Shown here: positions 43,746 through 50,389 of the stretch, piece by piece
Layout: each line of letters starts with the position of its first letter
How positions within the stretch are numbered: position 1 is the stretch's first letter
Source of the DNA: Lachnospiraceae bacterium
GTDB taxonomy: Bacteria; Bacillota; Clostridia; Lachnospirales; Lachnospiraceae
Assembly: GCA_017618075.1 (NCBI GenBank)
Contig: JAFZUY010000051.1
Coordinates: 1 to 50,389, forward strand
Reading direction: 5' to 3'
Length of the DNA: 50,389 bases
Program-made: the position numbers and the translations under genes
The notes under the pieces: generated by a model
The model's input: the letters and a program-made list of their open reading frames with translations, nothing else
Databases searched by the model: none
What the model was told of the DNA's origin: nothing

Positions 43746-45215
43746 TTATTCGTCTAATCTAATTCCGTTATTTTTTTCTTCGTCTTTTTTACTCTTTTTA
43801 TATCTTGTAAGAATAAAATCTACGAGCAGGCTGCCAATCATCAGAAGCAGCATAAGAGGCGTCCATTTGTCGATTAAAACCATCGGCAGACGCATATCTT
43901 CTGTCAGAATGAATGCAATAATCGAGGCAATCGAAAGCAGGACTTCAATTATAATACCTGCGATAAATTTGCGGGTAAATACTTTCAGCCTGTAGAACAA
44001 TTCCTCTACTGCTTCGCAGAATTTGTCTTTTGAAACATATCCGTTCTCGCTCTTTTGAGTAGCAACTCTCATGATTCTTTCACGTTCTGTCCAGTCTTCG
44101 GGAGTCATATCCTGTGCTTCGAAGAGCGATTCTTTTGATTTATTAACTTTACGCATTTTATGAATGCGTCCGTATTTCTTTCTTAAGAAAAAGATCGGTA
44201 CCAGTATGTAAACTGTGATGATGAGGCAGATAAGGTTTACCAGCGCCCATGCTTCACGGCCATATGAACTTCCACCGGGAACAAAGGGATCGGTAATATC
44301 GACTTTGCCGTCCTCGTCCTTGTCTTTTTCATCAGGAGTAACAGGATTGTCGGGCTTTGTTACATCAGGCTTGTCGGGGTTATCGGGCGTAATTTCTTCG
44401 CCTGTGGAAGTGCCGGGTTTGCCGATGGTAATGCCTGTATTATCATCGGGGTTGGATGATGTGTCTGTCTGGGACGAGGGTATTTCTTTTAGGGTAAAGA
44501 AAACAACCAGACGTCCGTTGGTAGTTGCATCTCGACATGTTGAAAGAGCAATGATTTTTTTAGCATTGTTCAATGCCGAAGGCTTGATGTAACGTGAATA
44601 TCTGTTAACATATTCAACAACATCGTTGAAACTAAGGCTTCCGACATTGTAAACGCTGTCTTCGTAAGCATCTGTATTAACTACGGCCCAAAGTTCCAAT
44701 TTATATGTACCGGAGAGACACGAAAATGTGCCGCCGGTATGATTGTCAAAGAAATCTTTATCGAGGAATTTATCCAGATCGCCGAACATGGCGCCGTTAT
44801 CCATATGATGTCCGTAGATCATGATGTAGTCGTCGCTTAGATCGGATTTGTTGTATGCGGACATATAGATGGAGCCTGTCAGGCTGTGGTTGCCTTCCGT
44901 ATCATGGTACGCATAATAAAGTTCATCGCCATCCTGCATCAAAGGATAGTCTATATGCGTGCCGTCAATCTGAAGCCATCCTCTGTAGTCCTTGTTCTGA
45001 AGCGCCAGGTTTTCCTGTACCTCAACCGACTGGACTTCCTCGGATTTAAGTCCTCCTGAGGAGAATGCTCTGGTCTGCGTATACAACTGTTCGTAGATTG
45101 AGTATCCGCTGAATATTACAAGCAAAAACCCTAAAAGAAGGGAAACTGTAACGAGAACACGGATGCCGATTGCGCTAAGCTTATCTATCAGGTCTTTTTT
45201 ACTTTTTGATTGCAT
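43746..45215 (-). CDS. Class B-type pilus sortase with C-terminal membrane extension
   Basis: 489 residues. N-terminal membrane helix at about 20-42, then the sortase barrel with catalytic His136 (MIYGHHMDNG), Cys227 (IALSTCRDATT) and Arg235 (NGRLVV), all in the class B spacing. After residue 245 comes a Pro/Asp/Thr-rich linker of about 75 residues, then three or four membrane helices (about 325-346, 415-437, 450-475) with a cytoplasmic stretch between. Class B enzymes are usually about 250 residues, so the extension is unusual. It would polymerise the pilin and attach the giant protein. RBS AAAGGAG before the ATG; follows the SipA-like gene by 36 bases. Confidence 0.88.
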   Translation of the reverse strand: MQSKSKKDLIDKLSAIGIRVLVTVSLLLGFLLVIFSGYSIYEQLYTQTRAFSSGGLKSEEVQSVEVQENLALQNKDYRGWLQIDGTHIDYPLMQDGDELYYAYHDTEGNHSLTGSIYMSAYNKSDLSDDYIMIYGHHMDNGAMFGDLDKFLDKDFFDNHTGGTFSCLSGTYKLELWAVVNTDAYEDSVYNVGSLSFNDVVEYVNRYSRYIKPSALNNAKKIIALSTCRDATTNGRLVVFFTLKEIPSSQTDTSSNPDDNTGITIGKPGTSTGEEITPDNPDKPDVTKPDNPVTPDEKDKDEDGKVDITDPFVPGGSSYGREAWALVNLICLIITVYILVPIFFLRKKYGRIHKMRKVNKSKESLFEAQDMTPEDWTERERIMRVATQKSENGYVSKDKFCEAVEELFYRLKVFTRKFIAGIIIEVLLSIASIIAFILTEDMRLPMVLIDKWTPLMLLLMIGSLLVDFILTRYKKSKKDEEKNNGIRLDE

Positions 45216-45251
45216 CCGCCTTCTCCTTTCTGTTTATTTTATGATCTTAAA

Positions 45252-45857
45252 TCATAACTTGCTTCGTCTGATTACGTTGATGACTGTTCCAAGCAGTTCT
45301 TTCTTTTTCACCGGCCCGAAATACCGGCTGTCCAATCCTTCTTTTCTTCCGTCCACCAGAATGAAGTATTCATCTTCTCCCAGCGTTAACGGGTAAGTCA
45401 CCATATCATCCCTCTTGGGTGTCTCGGAATAAATCATATCTTCAATAATTGAGTTTCCGTTTACGATAGGGTGATTTGATTCACTTATTTCAATCGTGTC
45501 TCCCGGAGCGCCTATTACTCGGCCTACCAGCAGCCGCTTTTTCTGCTCGCCGGGAATTACCTTTTCAAAAATCACAAGTTCCCTAAAAGAAGCATCTCGG
45601 TCCAAACGATAGAAAATCAGCAAATCTCCTGCGTCCACACGTGGCGACATATCCATATTCGGCATATGCGTGATTCCGATTATCTTAAAAAACAATACCC
45701 AGATCACCAGCAGGAATATTGCAAGATAAATCAAAAACCAATGAAAATTCTTAAAGCCTTTTTCGTCTCTGGCTATTTTTTTCATCAGCTTTTCGGTATC
45801 ATTTCTGTTCTGTTCATTTGTATTTTCCAGTCTGTTTTCTTCGTTTAAGCCCGTCAT
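45252..45857 (-). CDS. sipA: SipA-like inactive signal peptidase of the pilus locus
   Basis: 201 residues. Signal-peptidase-I fold with one N-terminal membrane helix (about 39-61). The normal SMxPTL..GD box is DMSPRVDAGD: Asp69 takes the place of the catalytic Ser. The Lys of the KRVIGxPGD box is Gly112 (VGRVIGAPGD). The third box VDGRKEGLDSRYFGPV is kept. The same Asp/Gly pair is known from SipA of the Streptococcus pyogenes pilus locus, a protein without peptidase residues that is needed for pilus assembly. Position between pilin and sortase genes supports the same job. The internal Ser71 is not aligned with the catalytic one. Confidence 0.85.
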   Translation of the reverse strand: MTGLNEENRLENTNEQNRNDTEKLMKKIARDEKGFKNFHWFLIYLAIFLLVIWVLFFKIIGITHMPNMDMSPRVDAGDLLIFYRLDRDASFRELVIFEKVIPGEQKKRLLVGRVIGAPGDTIEISESNHPIVNGNSIIEDMIYSETPKRDDMVTYPLTLGEDEYFILVDGRKEGLDSRYFGPVKKKELLGTVINVIRRSKL

Positions 45858-45886
45858 TTTGCGTCCTCTAACCCATTTTTAAGGTA

Positions 45887-45930
45887 AAAGACCCGATAGC
45901 TGTAAAAAACTTTATAGCCACCGGATCTTT
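45887..45930 (-). terminator. Internal terminator between pilin and sipA
   Basis: Leftward 15-bp stem (45916-45930 with 45887-45901, three G-U pairs), 14-base loop, then TTTT. No promoter is evident before sipA, so partial read-through would set a high pilin to sortase ratio. Confidence 0.65.
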
Positions 45931-45972
45931 TTTCTCAACTAATCATATTAGCTGCCCTAATCAGCATTTGCA

Positions 45973-47355
45973 TTATGCTGTTTCCTTTTTGTTTGTTTTA
46001 TTGTATATAACTAAACCAATTGTAATTAAGAGGATGCCACCTAAAAGTACTAATGCATAAGGAGCAAATCTTACAACGAAACCAGTAGGTGAAACAACGG
46101 ACAAAGTGTTGGTCCATGCAGTGGTTGTATCAGCTGAGCCTACTGCAGCAACTGTAGTTGCATTATCAAGATTGGAAATAATAGTTGCATTATCTCCGGC
46201 CTGAACCTGAACATCTGTATAACTCTGAGCTGTGGCTGCTGTTATTGTAGCACTTACAGTATAAACATCATAAGTATCATTATTCTCCTGTACAGTTGCT
46301 GTTACACCTGCAGGAATTCCATAGAAAGTAACTGAACCATCATCAGTCAGTTTAAGTGAAGAAGAATTACTCAAAGCACCAATTGTAGTTGTATCTGCAC
46401 TTGAAAGAGAAGCTGTTGTTGCAGTAGCAGGAATTCCATTAGTTGCAGTGTAATGGATTGTTGCTGCTGTAGCATTCGGGCTTGTAAATACAATTTGGAA
46501 CGGGAACTGATGACCTATTTCAGCCAATGTTCCTTCAATATCCTTTGTTACAACAAGATTGTATGTATTATATTCATCACCACCTGTTGCTCCAACCCAA
46601 CCATTTGTTTTTGCAACATTAGGAGTATTGTCGATTGAAGTGTCTTCATTCTGTGAATCAGGACTCCACAAAACATAGCCATATATTACTCTATCTCCAA
46701 CAGCTGTTGCATCACCAGCTGTTACATCTGCTTGAACTGCCTGACGAACATATACATCAAGATAACGAACCGATTCATATGTTGTATCCTGATGAGAAAC
46801 ACCAGCCTTTGCAAGTGTATTGGTTGTATCCTCAGCTTCAGTAATCTTATAACGATAAATACCTGCGTGAGTAAATGTGTTTGGAGTAAAGGTAATCTGG
46901 AATCCACCATAATAAGAAGTTCCTGTAGTTGCGGCAGCTGTAGGCTGTGTAATAGTCACAGCAGTATCTGTTCCATCGTTGTTATAGCCAGAAGTTGTAG
47001 CTGAACTGAAACTTACGGTCTTACTTGTCGCATCCAGAGCACTAGTATCTCCAGTATATACAATACCTACATGATTTCCACTATCGGTAACAGTTGTTCC
47101 GGCAGCAACGGCTTCCGCAGTAATGGTGTAATTATACCCTACTGTCGGCAAGTAAATGTTTCCACCAGTGGTGTTATACACTTTAAGTTCTTTCACAATA
47201 GTAACCACATTACCCTGGGCTGTAGCAGAATCATCAATATCGCCTTTAATACCATTAGAAAGACCCGTGGGAGCTGCGAATACAGTTGCATTCATTGCCA
47301 GCGCCATCGCGAATGTCAGCAGGACAGCGCCAATTTTTCGAAATCCTTTTTTCAT
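45973..47355 (-). CDS. Major pilin, FctA/Spy0128-like
   Basis: 460 residues from the ATG at 47353-47355, which has GGAGG eight bases upstream (the ATG at 47370 overlaps that site). Signal peptide to about ATVFAAPTG. First domain: VVTIVKELKVYN holds the likely isopeptide Lys, and GGFQITFTPNTFTHAGIYRYKITEAED the partner Glu, the layout of the streptococcal pilin isopeptide domain. A second domain (about 260-400) starts LVVTKDIEGTLAEIGHQFPFQIVF, DUF7601-like. The end is VVSPTGF, a 20-residue helix and NKTNKKETA: a sorting signal like the EVPTG of Spy0128, not LPXTG. Ala/Thr-rich. First gene of the operon, strong promoter. Confidence 0.9.
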   Translation of the reverse strand: MKKGFRKIGAVLLTFAMALAMNATVFAAPTGLSNGIKGDIDDSATAQGNVVTIVKELKVYNTTGGNIYLPTVGYNYTITAEAVAAGTTVTDSGNHVGIVYTGDTSALDATSKTVSFSSATTSGYNNDGTDTAVTITQPTAAATTGTSYYGGFQITFTPNTFTHAGIYRYKITEAEDTTNTLAKAGVSHQDTTYESVRYLDVYVRQAVQADVTAGDATAVGDRVIYGYVLWSPDSQNEDTSIDNTPNVAKTNGWVGATGGDEYNTYNLVVTKDIEGTLAEIGHQFPFQIVFTSPNATAATIHYTATNGIPATATTASLSSADTTTIGALSNSSSLKLTDDGSVTFYGIPAGVTATVQENNDTYDVYTVSATITAATAQSYTDVQVQAGDNATIISNLDNATTVAAVGSADTTTAWTNTLSVVSPTGFVVRFAPYALVLLGGILLITIGLVIYNKTNKKETA

Positions 47356-47454
47356 AATTCCATCCTCCAATTGAATTTCTTTTACAATTAGTTATTTTTC
47401 AATTAATAAACAATTCTGGTAATAGTAACCCCAATTATTTTTTAATGATAGTTG

Positions 47455-47483
47455 ATTGTAGCATTATTTTTATTTTATGTCAA
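47455..47483 (-). promoter_or_regulatory. Promoter of the pilus operon
   Basis: Leftward TTGACA (47478-47483), 17-base spacer, TACAAT (47455-47460). Leader of about 93 bases to the pilin ATG. Confidence 0.7.
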
Positions 47484-47765
47484 CCCTTTTTTGATGTGCC
47501 AAATCGTCTCAAAGTCCCTATTTATCGGCTTTTGGGACAATTTGTGGACTAACTTGTCCGTTTGGTTTGTCCATCATTATTTTAACCATTAATCAACTAA
47601 TTTTTTATAATTTTTTTATCGGTTACAAATTATATATACTTAACCAAAAGTGCCGATAAATAAAGGTTTTGGCATAAAATATGAATAAATTGTCATCAAC
47701 AAAAATTTTCTTTTAAAGTTTTACGGGCAAGAAAAGGGCAAAAATAAGATAAAATAAGCTTTTTC
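47484..47765. other. AT-rich control region upstream of the pilin promoter
   Basis: No gene. Contains GGACAA (near 47535) with two TTGTCC copies within 35 bases, a GTCCC/GGGAC pair around 47515-47540, and three TTTATCGG motifs: 47521-47528 and 47616-47623 in one direction, 47654-47661 in the other. The outer ones form an 11-bp inverted repeat TATTTATCGGC / GCCGATAAATA at 47519-47529 and 47652-47662. These look like operator sites for the pilus operon or the divergent epimerase gene. Confidence 0.4.
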
Positions 47766-47795
47766 TTCACAAAAAAACTGTTTTAATATTATAAT
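47766..47795 (+). promoter_or_regulatory. Promoter of nnrE
   Basis: TTCACA (47766-47771), 18-base spacer, TATAAT (47790-47795), then a leader of about 20 bases and GGAGG before ATG 47821. Confidence 0.5.
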
Positions 47796-47820
47796 TTACT
47801 TATAAATTGAGGAGGCAAAG

Positions 47821-48438
47821 ATGGACAAAATTATAGTCAGTGTCGACCGGATGCGACGAAGCGATGCATATACAATTGAAAATTTTATTCCGTCCAAAGA
47901 ACTCATGTACAGAGCGGCAAACGGAGTTTTTGAATCTTTTATGAGCTGGGAAAACAAAAAAATTGCGATTGTTGTCGGCGGAGGCAACAACGGCGGAGAT
48001 GGTTATGCGCTCGCAGGGATCCTGAAAAAGAACAATATTGATTCCACTATCATAAAAGTATCGGAAAAGATGTCCGAGGACGGAAAATATTACAGCGATA
48101 TCGCAGCAGAGCTCGGCGTAAAGGCAGAAATGTTTACGGAAAGCACGGATTTAACTTCCTATGATGTAATCGTGGACTGCATTCTCGGAACAGGTTTTAC
48201 GGGCGAAGTCAGAGGCCTCGCGAAAGACGCAATCGAAGCAATAAACAAAAGTAACGCATATGTAATAAGCGTGGATATAAACAGCGGAATGAACGGCGAC
48301 ACGGGCGAAGCTTCCATGGCCGTTAGGTCTGATTTGACTGTATCGATTGGATATTATAAGCAGGGACTTTTCACCGAAGCGGCTAAAGAATACATTAAAG
48401 AACTTGTGAATATTGATATAGGGATAGTTCTTGTTTAG
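47821..48438 (+). CDS. nnrE: NAD(P)H-hydrate epimerase
   Basis: 205 residues, YjeF N-terminal domain only. Repairs damaged cofactors by epimerising NAD(P)HX so that a dehydratase can restore them. Conserved text: VDRMRRSDAYTIEN, LMYRAANGVFES, IAIVVGGGNNGGDGYALAGIL (the nucleotide-binding loop), VIVDCILGTGFTGEVRG with the catalytic Asp, VISVDINSGMNGDTG. The C-terminal ADP-dependent dehydratase domain often fused to it is absent and must be encoded elsewhere. Rightward gene facing the broken abiE locus. Confidence 0.92.
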   Translation: MDKIIVSVDRMRRSDAYTIENFIPSKELMYRAANGVFESFMSWENKKIAIVVGGGNNGGDGYALAGILKKNNIDSTIIKVSEKMSEDGKYYSDIAAELGVKAEMFTESTDLTSYDVIVDCILGTGFTGEVRGLAKDAIEAINKSNAYVISVDINSGMNGDTGEASMAVRSDLTVSIGYYKQGLFTEAAKEYIKELVNIDIGIVLV

Positions 48439-48454
48439 AGTTGCTGAGTGTATT

Positions 48455-48985
48455 TTAAATGTGGTTTAGTGATTTCAAATACATAATTAATTTCTCAGTA
48501 ACAGCCGGTATTTCCTCTCCTATCCAATTCTTCTTTGAATCATTCAATTTATCGATATATCTTTTAGAAGAGAAAGTTCTTGTAATCCTGCGTACTACCG
48601 CATTCATATCATTCTCTTTCATACCCGGATTAAAAATTATAAGTGTATCTAAGTATCTCGATAGTTTTTTATTATCAATCTTGTCCGAAAGGTAATACAT
48701 ATCAAAGATATCCTTGTATCTTGTAGAATTCGGCCCGAACTTTAAAAGAGATTTAAGCTTTTCGGTGAACATCTGCTCCTTGGAGTTGATAAGCAATGTT
48801 GCGCTGCGTGCATCATTGGATATGCTTCGCATCACTACCCCTCCTTTTATTGTAATGTTCTTATTAAGAGAACTTTCAGATATTGCTTTTAAAACAACAT
48901 CCTGGCAAACCTTCGCTTCCGCATTATCGTCGGCATAGCCGTCTAAGTTGGCCCGTAGTATCATTTCCTTTAATGTGGGCATCAA
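48455..48985 (-). pseudogene. AbiEii-type toxin with its catalytic middle deleted
   Basis: 176 residues in one open frame. The start is intact (LKEMILRANLDGYADDNAEA, then KGGVVMRSISNDAR at 47-60) and so is the end (INSKEQMFTEKLKSLLKFGP..STRYKDIFDMYYL). In the family these parts are separated by the DxD metal site and a nucleotide-binding region of roughly 60-100 residues; here the text jumps from DARSAT to LLINSKEQ at about 48795-48802. The deletion kept the frame. The product lacks metal ligands and is presumably inactive as a toxin. Starts four bases inside the antitoxin stop region, as in intact operons. Confidence 0.75.
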
Positions 48986-49524
48986 AAAACCTCCATCTCG
49001 AGTGCATCGTTAATCATTTTGCTTTTCGGAAAGCTATCGGCGTAATCCTGAATCCTCTCAATATCCAAATCATAAATAATGTTTCTGTAACTACTTATTA
49101 TCTCTTTATAATAATCAAAAGGAAATTTATTCTTAAACCGAAGCAGTTCTATCAGCATTCTTTCTTTATCATATATTCTGATTGTTGCATCCCTTCGTTC
49201 CATAGTCGTCACTCCAAGATTTAATATATCCGAGAGAACATAGTATTGATGAATTCTCGCATCGTTAATATAAATAGCGTGTTTATCCGTTGCGATATGA
49301 AATCTATCCGGAACAACATCTGTCAGACCATGATAATAAAATGCACTGTCCATAGTCATTATCCCCTTGGGATATTTAAAAGTAATAACTGCAAGCGATG
49401 AAACTTCAGGAATATCAGAATATACACCTTTTTCGATTTGATACAACTTTCCATCAGATATTTGCTTTTTTATCTGATAATCAGATTTCCACCTGTTAAG
49501 GCAATCAGAATAAGACAAAAGCAT
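48982..49524 (-). CDS. AbiEi-type antitoxin/repressor
   Basis: 180 residues, full length. N-terminal winged helix in YSDCLNRWKSDYQIKKQISDGKLYQIEKGVYSD, then the AbiEi_4 domain: FKYPKGIMTMDSAFYYHGLTDVVPDRFHIATDKHA, and ERRDATIRIYDKERMLIELLRFKNKFPFDYYKEII. Binds an operator to repress the operon and counters the toxin. Ribosome site AAAAGGAGG. Retained next to a toxin that has lost its core, with an intact promoter and operator. Confidence 0.88.
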   Translation of the reverse strand: MLLSYSDCLNRWKSDYQIKKQISDGKLYQIEKGVYSDIPEVSSLAVITFKYPKGIMTMDSAFYYHGLTDVVPDRFHIATDKHAIYINDARIHQYYVLSDILNLGVTTMERRDATIRIYDKERMLIELLRFKNKFPFDYYKEIISSYRNIIYDLDIERIQDYADSFPKSKMINDALEMEVF

Positions 49525-49535
49525 AACAAACCTCC

Positions 49536-49584
49536 TTTTAGTAAATATAGGCTAAGTTTGAATAAAAGCCTATAATTACTAAAA
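49536..49584 (-). promoter_or_regulatory. Operator: 18-bp inverted repeat in the abiE leader
   Basis: Arms 49536-49553 (TTTTAGTAAATATAGGCT) and 49567-49584 (AGCCTATAATTACTAAAA), complementary at 17 of 18 bases, with a 13-base centre. It spans from the -10 to the ribosome site. Fits the two inverted repeats bound by AbiEi-type repressors. Confidence 0.75.
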
Positions 49585-49612
49585 TTATATGGTTTGAAAA
49601 ATATATTGTCAA
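49584..49612 (-). promoter_or_regulatory. Promoter of the second abiE locus
   Basis: Leftward TTGACA (49607-49612), 17-base spacer, TATAAT (49584-49589); a full consensus promoter that would need a repressor. Confidence 0.8.
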
Positions 49613-49680
49613 CGTAAAAGAATATAATCAGAAATTATTAAATTATTTAAAGGAAAAAAATAAAAGAATAAGAGACAACA

Positions 49681-49704
49681 AAAACCCTCGGAAACAAGGG
49701 TTTT
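49681..49704 (-). terminator. Terminator of the rRNA/tRNA transcript
   Basis: AAAACCCT / AGGGTTTT arms at 49681-49688 and 49697-49704, then TTGTTG leftward. First hairpin after tRNA-Cys. Confidence 0.7.
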
Positions 49705-49726
49705 GAAGTGTTTAAAAAATTTTTAG

Positions 49727-49797
49727 AGGCGCGAACCGGATTTGAACCGGTGATCAGGGTGTTGCAGACCCACGCCTTACCGCTTGGCTATCGCGCC
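49727..49797 (-). tRNA. tRNA-Cys (anticodon GCA)
   Basis: 71 bases. Acceptor GGCGCGA with TCGCGCC and discriminator U, D-arm GCC-AAGCGGTAA-GGC, anticodon loop CTGCAAC, T-loop GGTTCAAATCC. CCA is not encoded. Last of three tRNAs behind the 23S gene. Confidence 0.95.
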
Positions 49798-49852
49798 GCA
49801 ACAAAGTAATTATATAAAAAAATGCTCCTAAAAGCAATAAAAATCTTTTGGA

Positions 49853-49924
49853 TGACTCCGACGAGAATCGAACTCGTGTTACCGCCGTGAAAGGGCGATG
49901 TCTTAACCGCTTGACCACGGAGCC
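49853..49924 (-). tRNA. tRNA-Glu (anticodon TTC)
   Basis: 72 bases. Acceptor GGCTCCG with CGGAGTC and discriminator A, anticodon loop CTTTCAC, T-loop AGTTCGATTCT. CCA not encoded. Middle gene of the tRNA trio. Confidence 0.95.
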
Positions 49925-49959
49925 GTATACTGTTTAGTTCGCCTCTGTCGAAAACTAAC

Positions 49960-50032
49960 CTCCCCAAGTTGGACTCGAACCAACGACATCATGATTAACA
50001 GTCATGCGCTCTACCAACTGAGCTATTGAGGA
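49960..50032 (-). tRNA. tRNA-Asn (anticodon GTT)
   Basis: 73 bases. Acceptor TCCTCAA with TTGGGGA and discriminator G, D-loop AGCTCAGTTGGTAGAGC, anticodon loop CTGTTAA, T-loop GGTTCGAGTCC. CCA not encoded. First tRNA after the 23S gene, about 60 bases from its end. Confidence 0.95.
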
Positions 50033-50092
50033 TTATTCTCAAACCTTCAAAACCGAACACAGAATTCTTTAAACTAGATTTTAACCTAAACC

Positions 50093-50389
50093 TGGATAAG
50101 CTTTCGACCTATTAGTGACCATCAGCTGAACACATTACTGTGCTTACACCTTGGACCTATCTACCTCGTCGTCTTCGAGGGGTCTTATAAATGGGAGATC
50201 TCATCTTGAGGGGGGCTTCACGCTTAGATGCCTTCAGCGTTTATCCCTGCCGGACTTGGCTACTCGGCCATAGGATTGGTTCCTAACCGATACACCAGTG
50301 GTCCGTCCACCCCGGTCCTCTCGTACTAAGGGCAGCTCCTCTCAAATCTCCTACGCCCACGCCGGATAGGGACCGAACTGTCTCACGAC
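50093..50389 (-). rRNA. 23S ribosomal RNA, 3' end (partial)
   Basis: Reverse complement holds the conserved 3' domain: TCGTGAGACAGTTCGGTCCC at the window edge (domain VI, after the sarcin-ricin region), GTCGTCCTCTCGTACTAAG-type segment nearby, then the closing CACTAATAGGTCGAAAGC. The gene continues beyond the window. The exact 3' end is estimated from the last conserved stem. Confidence 0.93.

Noticed and set aside
45252-45857. Active signal peptidase I
   Set aside because: Both catalytic positions are replaced (Ser to Asp69, Lys to Gly112).
46453-47391. Several rightward Cys/Ile-rich frames opposite the pilin gene
   Set aside because: Mirror frames of an Ala/Thr-rich gene; no ribosome sites and implausible protein content.
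49925-50092. 5S rRNA next to the 23S end
   Set aside because: The space on either side of tRNA-Asn is under 65 bases and shows no 5S sequence.

Overview
The window reads as a chromosomal segment of a low-to-mid GC Gram-positive Clostridia, most likely a Lachnospiraceae member. Reasons: almost all genes run leftward (minus strand) in tight operons with strong AGGAGG ribosome sites, the housekeeping set is clostridial (greA-lysS, HemZ, DUF368, DUF6145, hprK-ROK-murB-rapZ-whiA-crh), and the mobile DNA carries DUF6462 and ParB-like genes of the kind found on Clostridia integrative elements. The species cannot be named from the sequence.

Layout. 1-5583: AT-rich accessory island with a partial RNase III-like gene, a Septu-like defence pair (HNH nuclease plus ABC-type ATPase), small unknown genes, a ParB-like gene and two DUF6462 genes; it abuts the 3' end of lysS through a cluster of direct repeats. 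5584-12677: core genes lysS, greA, dusB, a small membrane protein, coaX, DUF6145, argF and an SH3/SleB cell-wall hydrolase. 12851-18125: PHP phosphoesterase, DUF368, deoC, lysA, hemZ. 18202-29957: zinc-ribbon membrane protein, a response-regulator relic, lipid kinase, and the carbon-control/cell-envelope cluster crh-whiA-rapZ-murB-ROK kinase-hprK, then uvrC and ftsH. 29958-36562: a candidate small RNA, nitrilase, methyltransferase, metallophosphoesterase, a DUF2442-HTH gene with its own operator, a complete AbiE-type toxin-antitoxin pair and a PEBP lipoprotein. 36582-47483: a pilus locus with strong promoter, backbone pilin, internal terminator, SipA-like inactive signal peptidase, class B sortase with a membrane extension, and a 2341-residue surface protein. 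47821-49612: NAD(P)H-hydrate epimerase and a second AbiE locus whose toxin has lost its middle. 49727-50389: tRNA-Cys, tRNA-Glu, tRNA-Asn and the 3' end of a 23S rRNA, with no 5S between 23S and the tRNAs.

How it fits together. HprK and the Crh-like HPr (Glu in place of the phospho-accepting His) lie in one cluster with WhiA and RapZ, an arrangement close to the Bacillus yvcJ-whiA-crh operon. The pilus genes recapitulate the streptococcal FCT plan (pilin, SipA, class B sortase, large adhesin), including the Asp/Gly substitutions of SipA. A family of five 31-32 bp hairpin repeats with compensatory base changes is scattered between the core genes; one copy sits inside the hemZ reading frame and two create false upstream extensions of murB and the ROK kinase gene.
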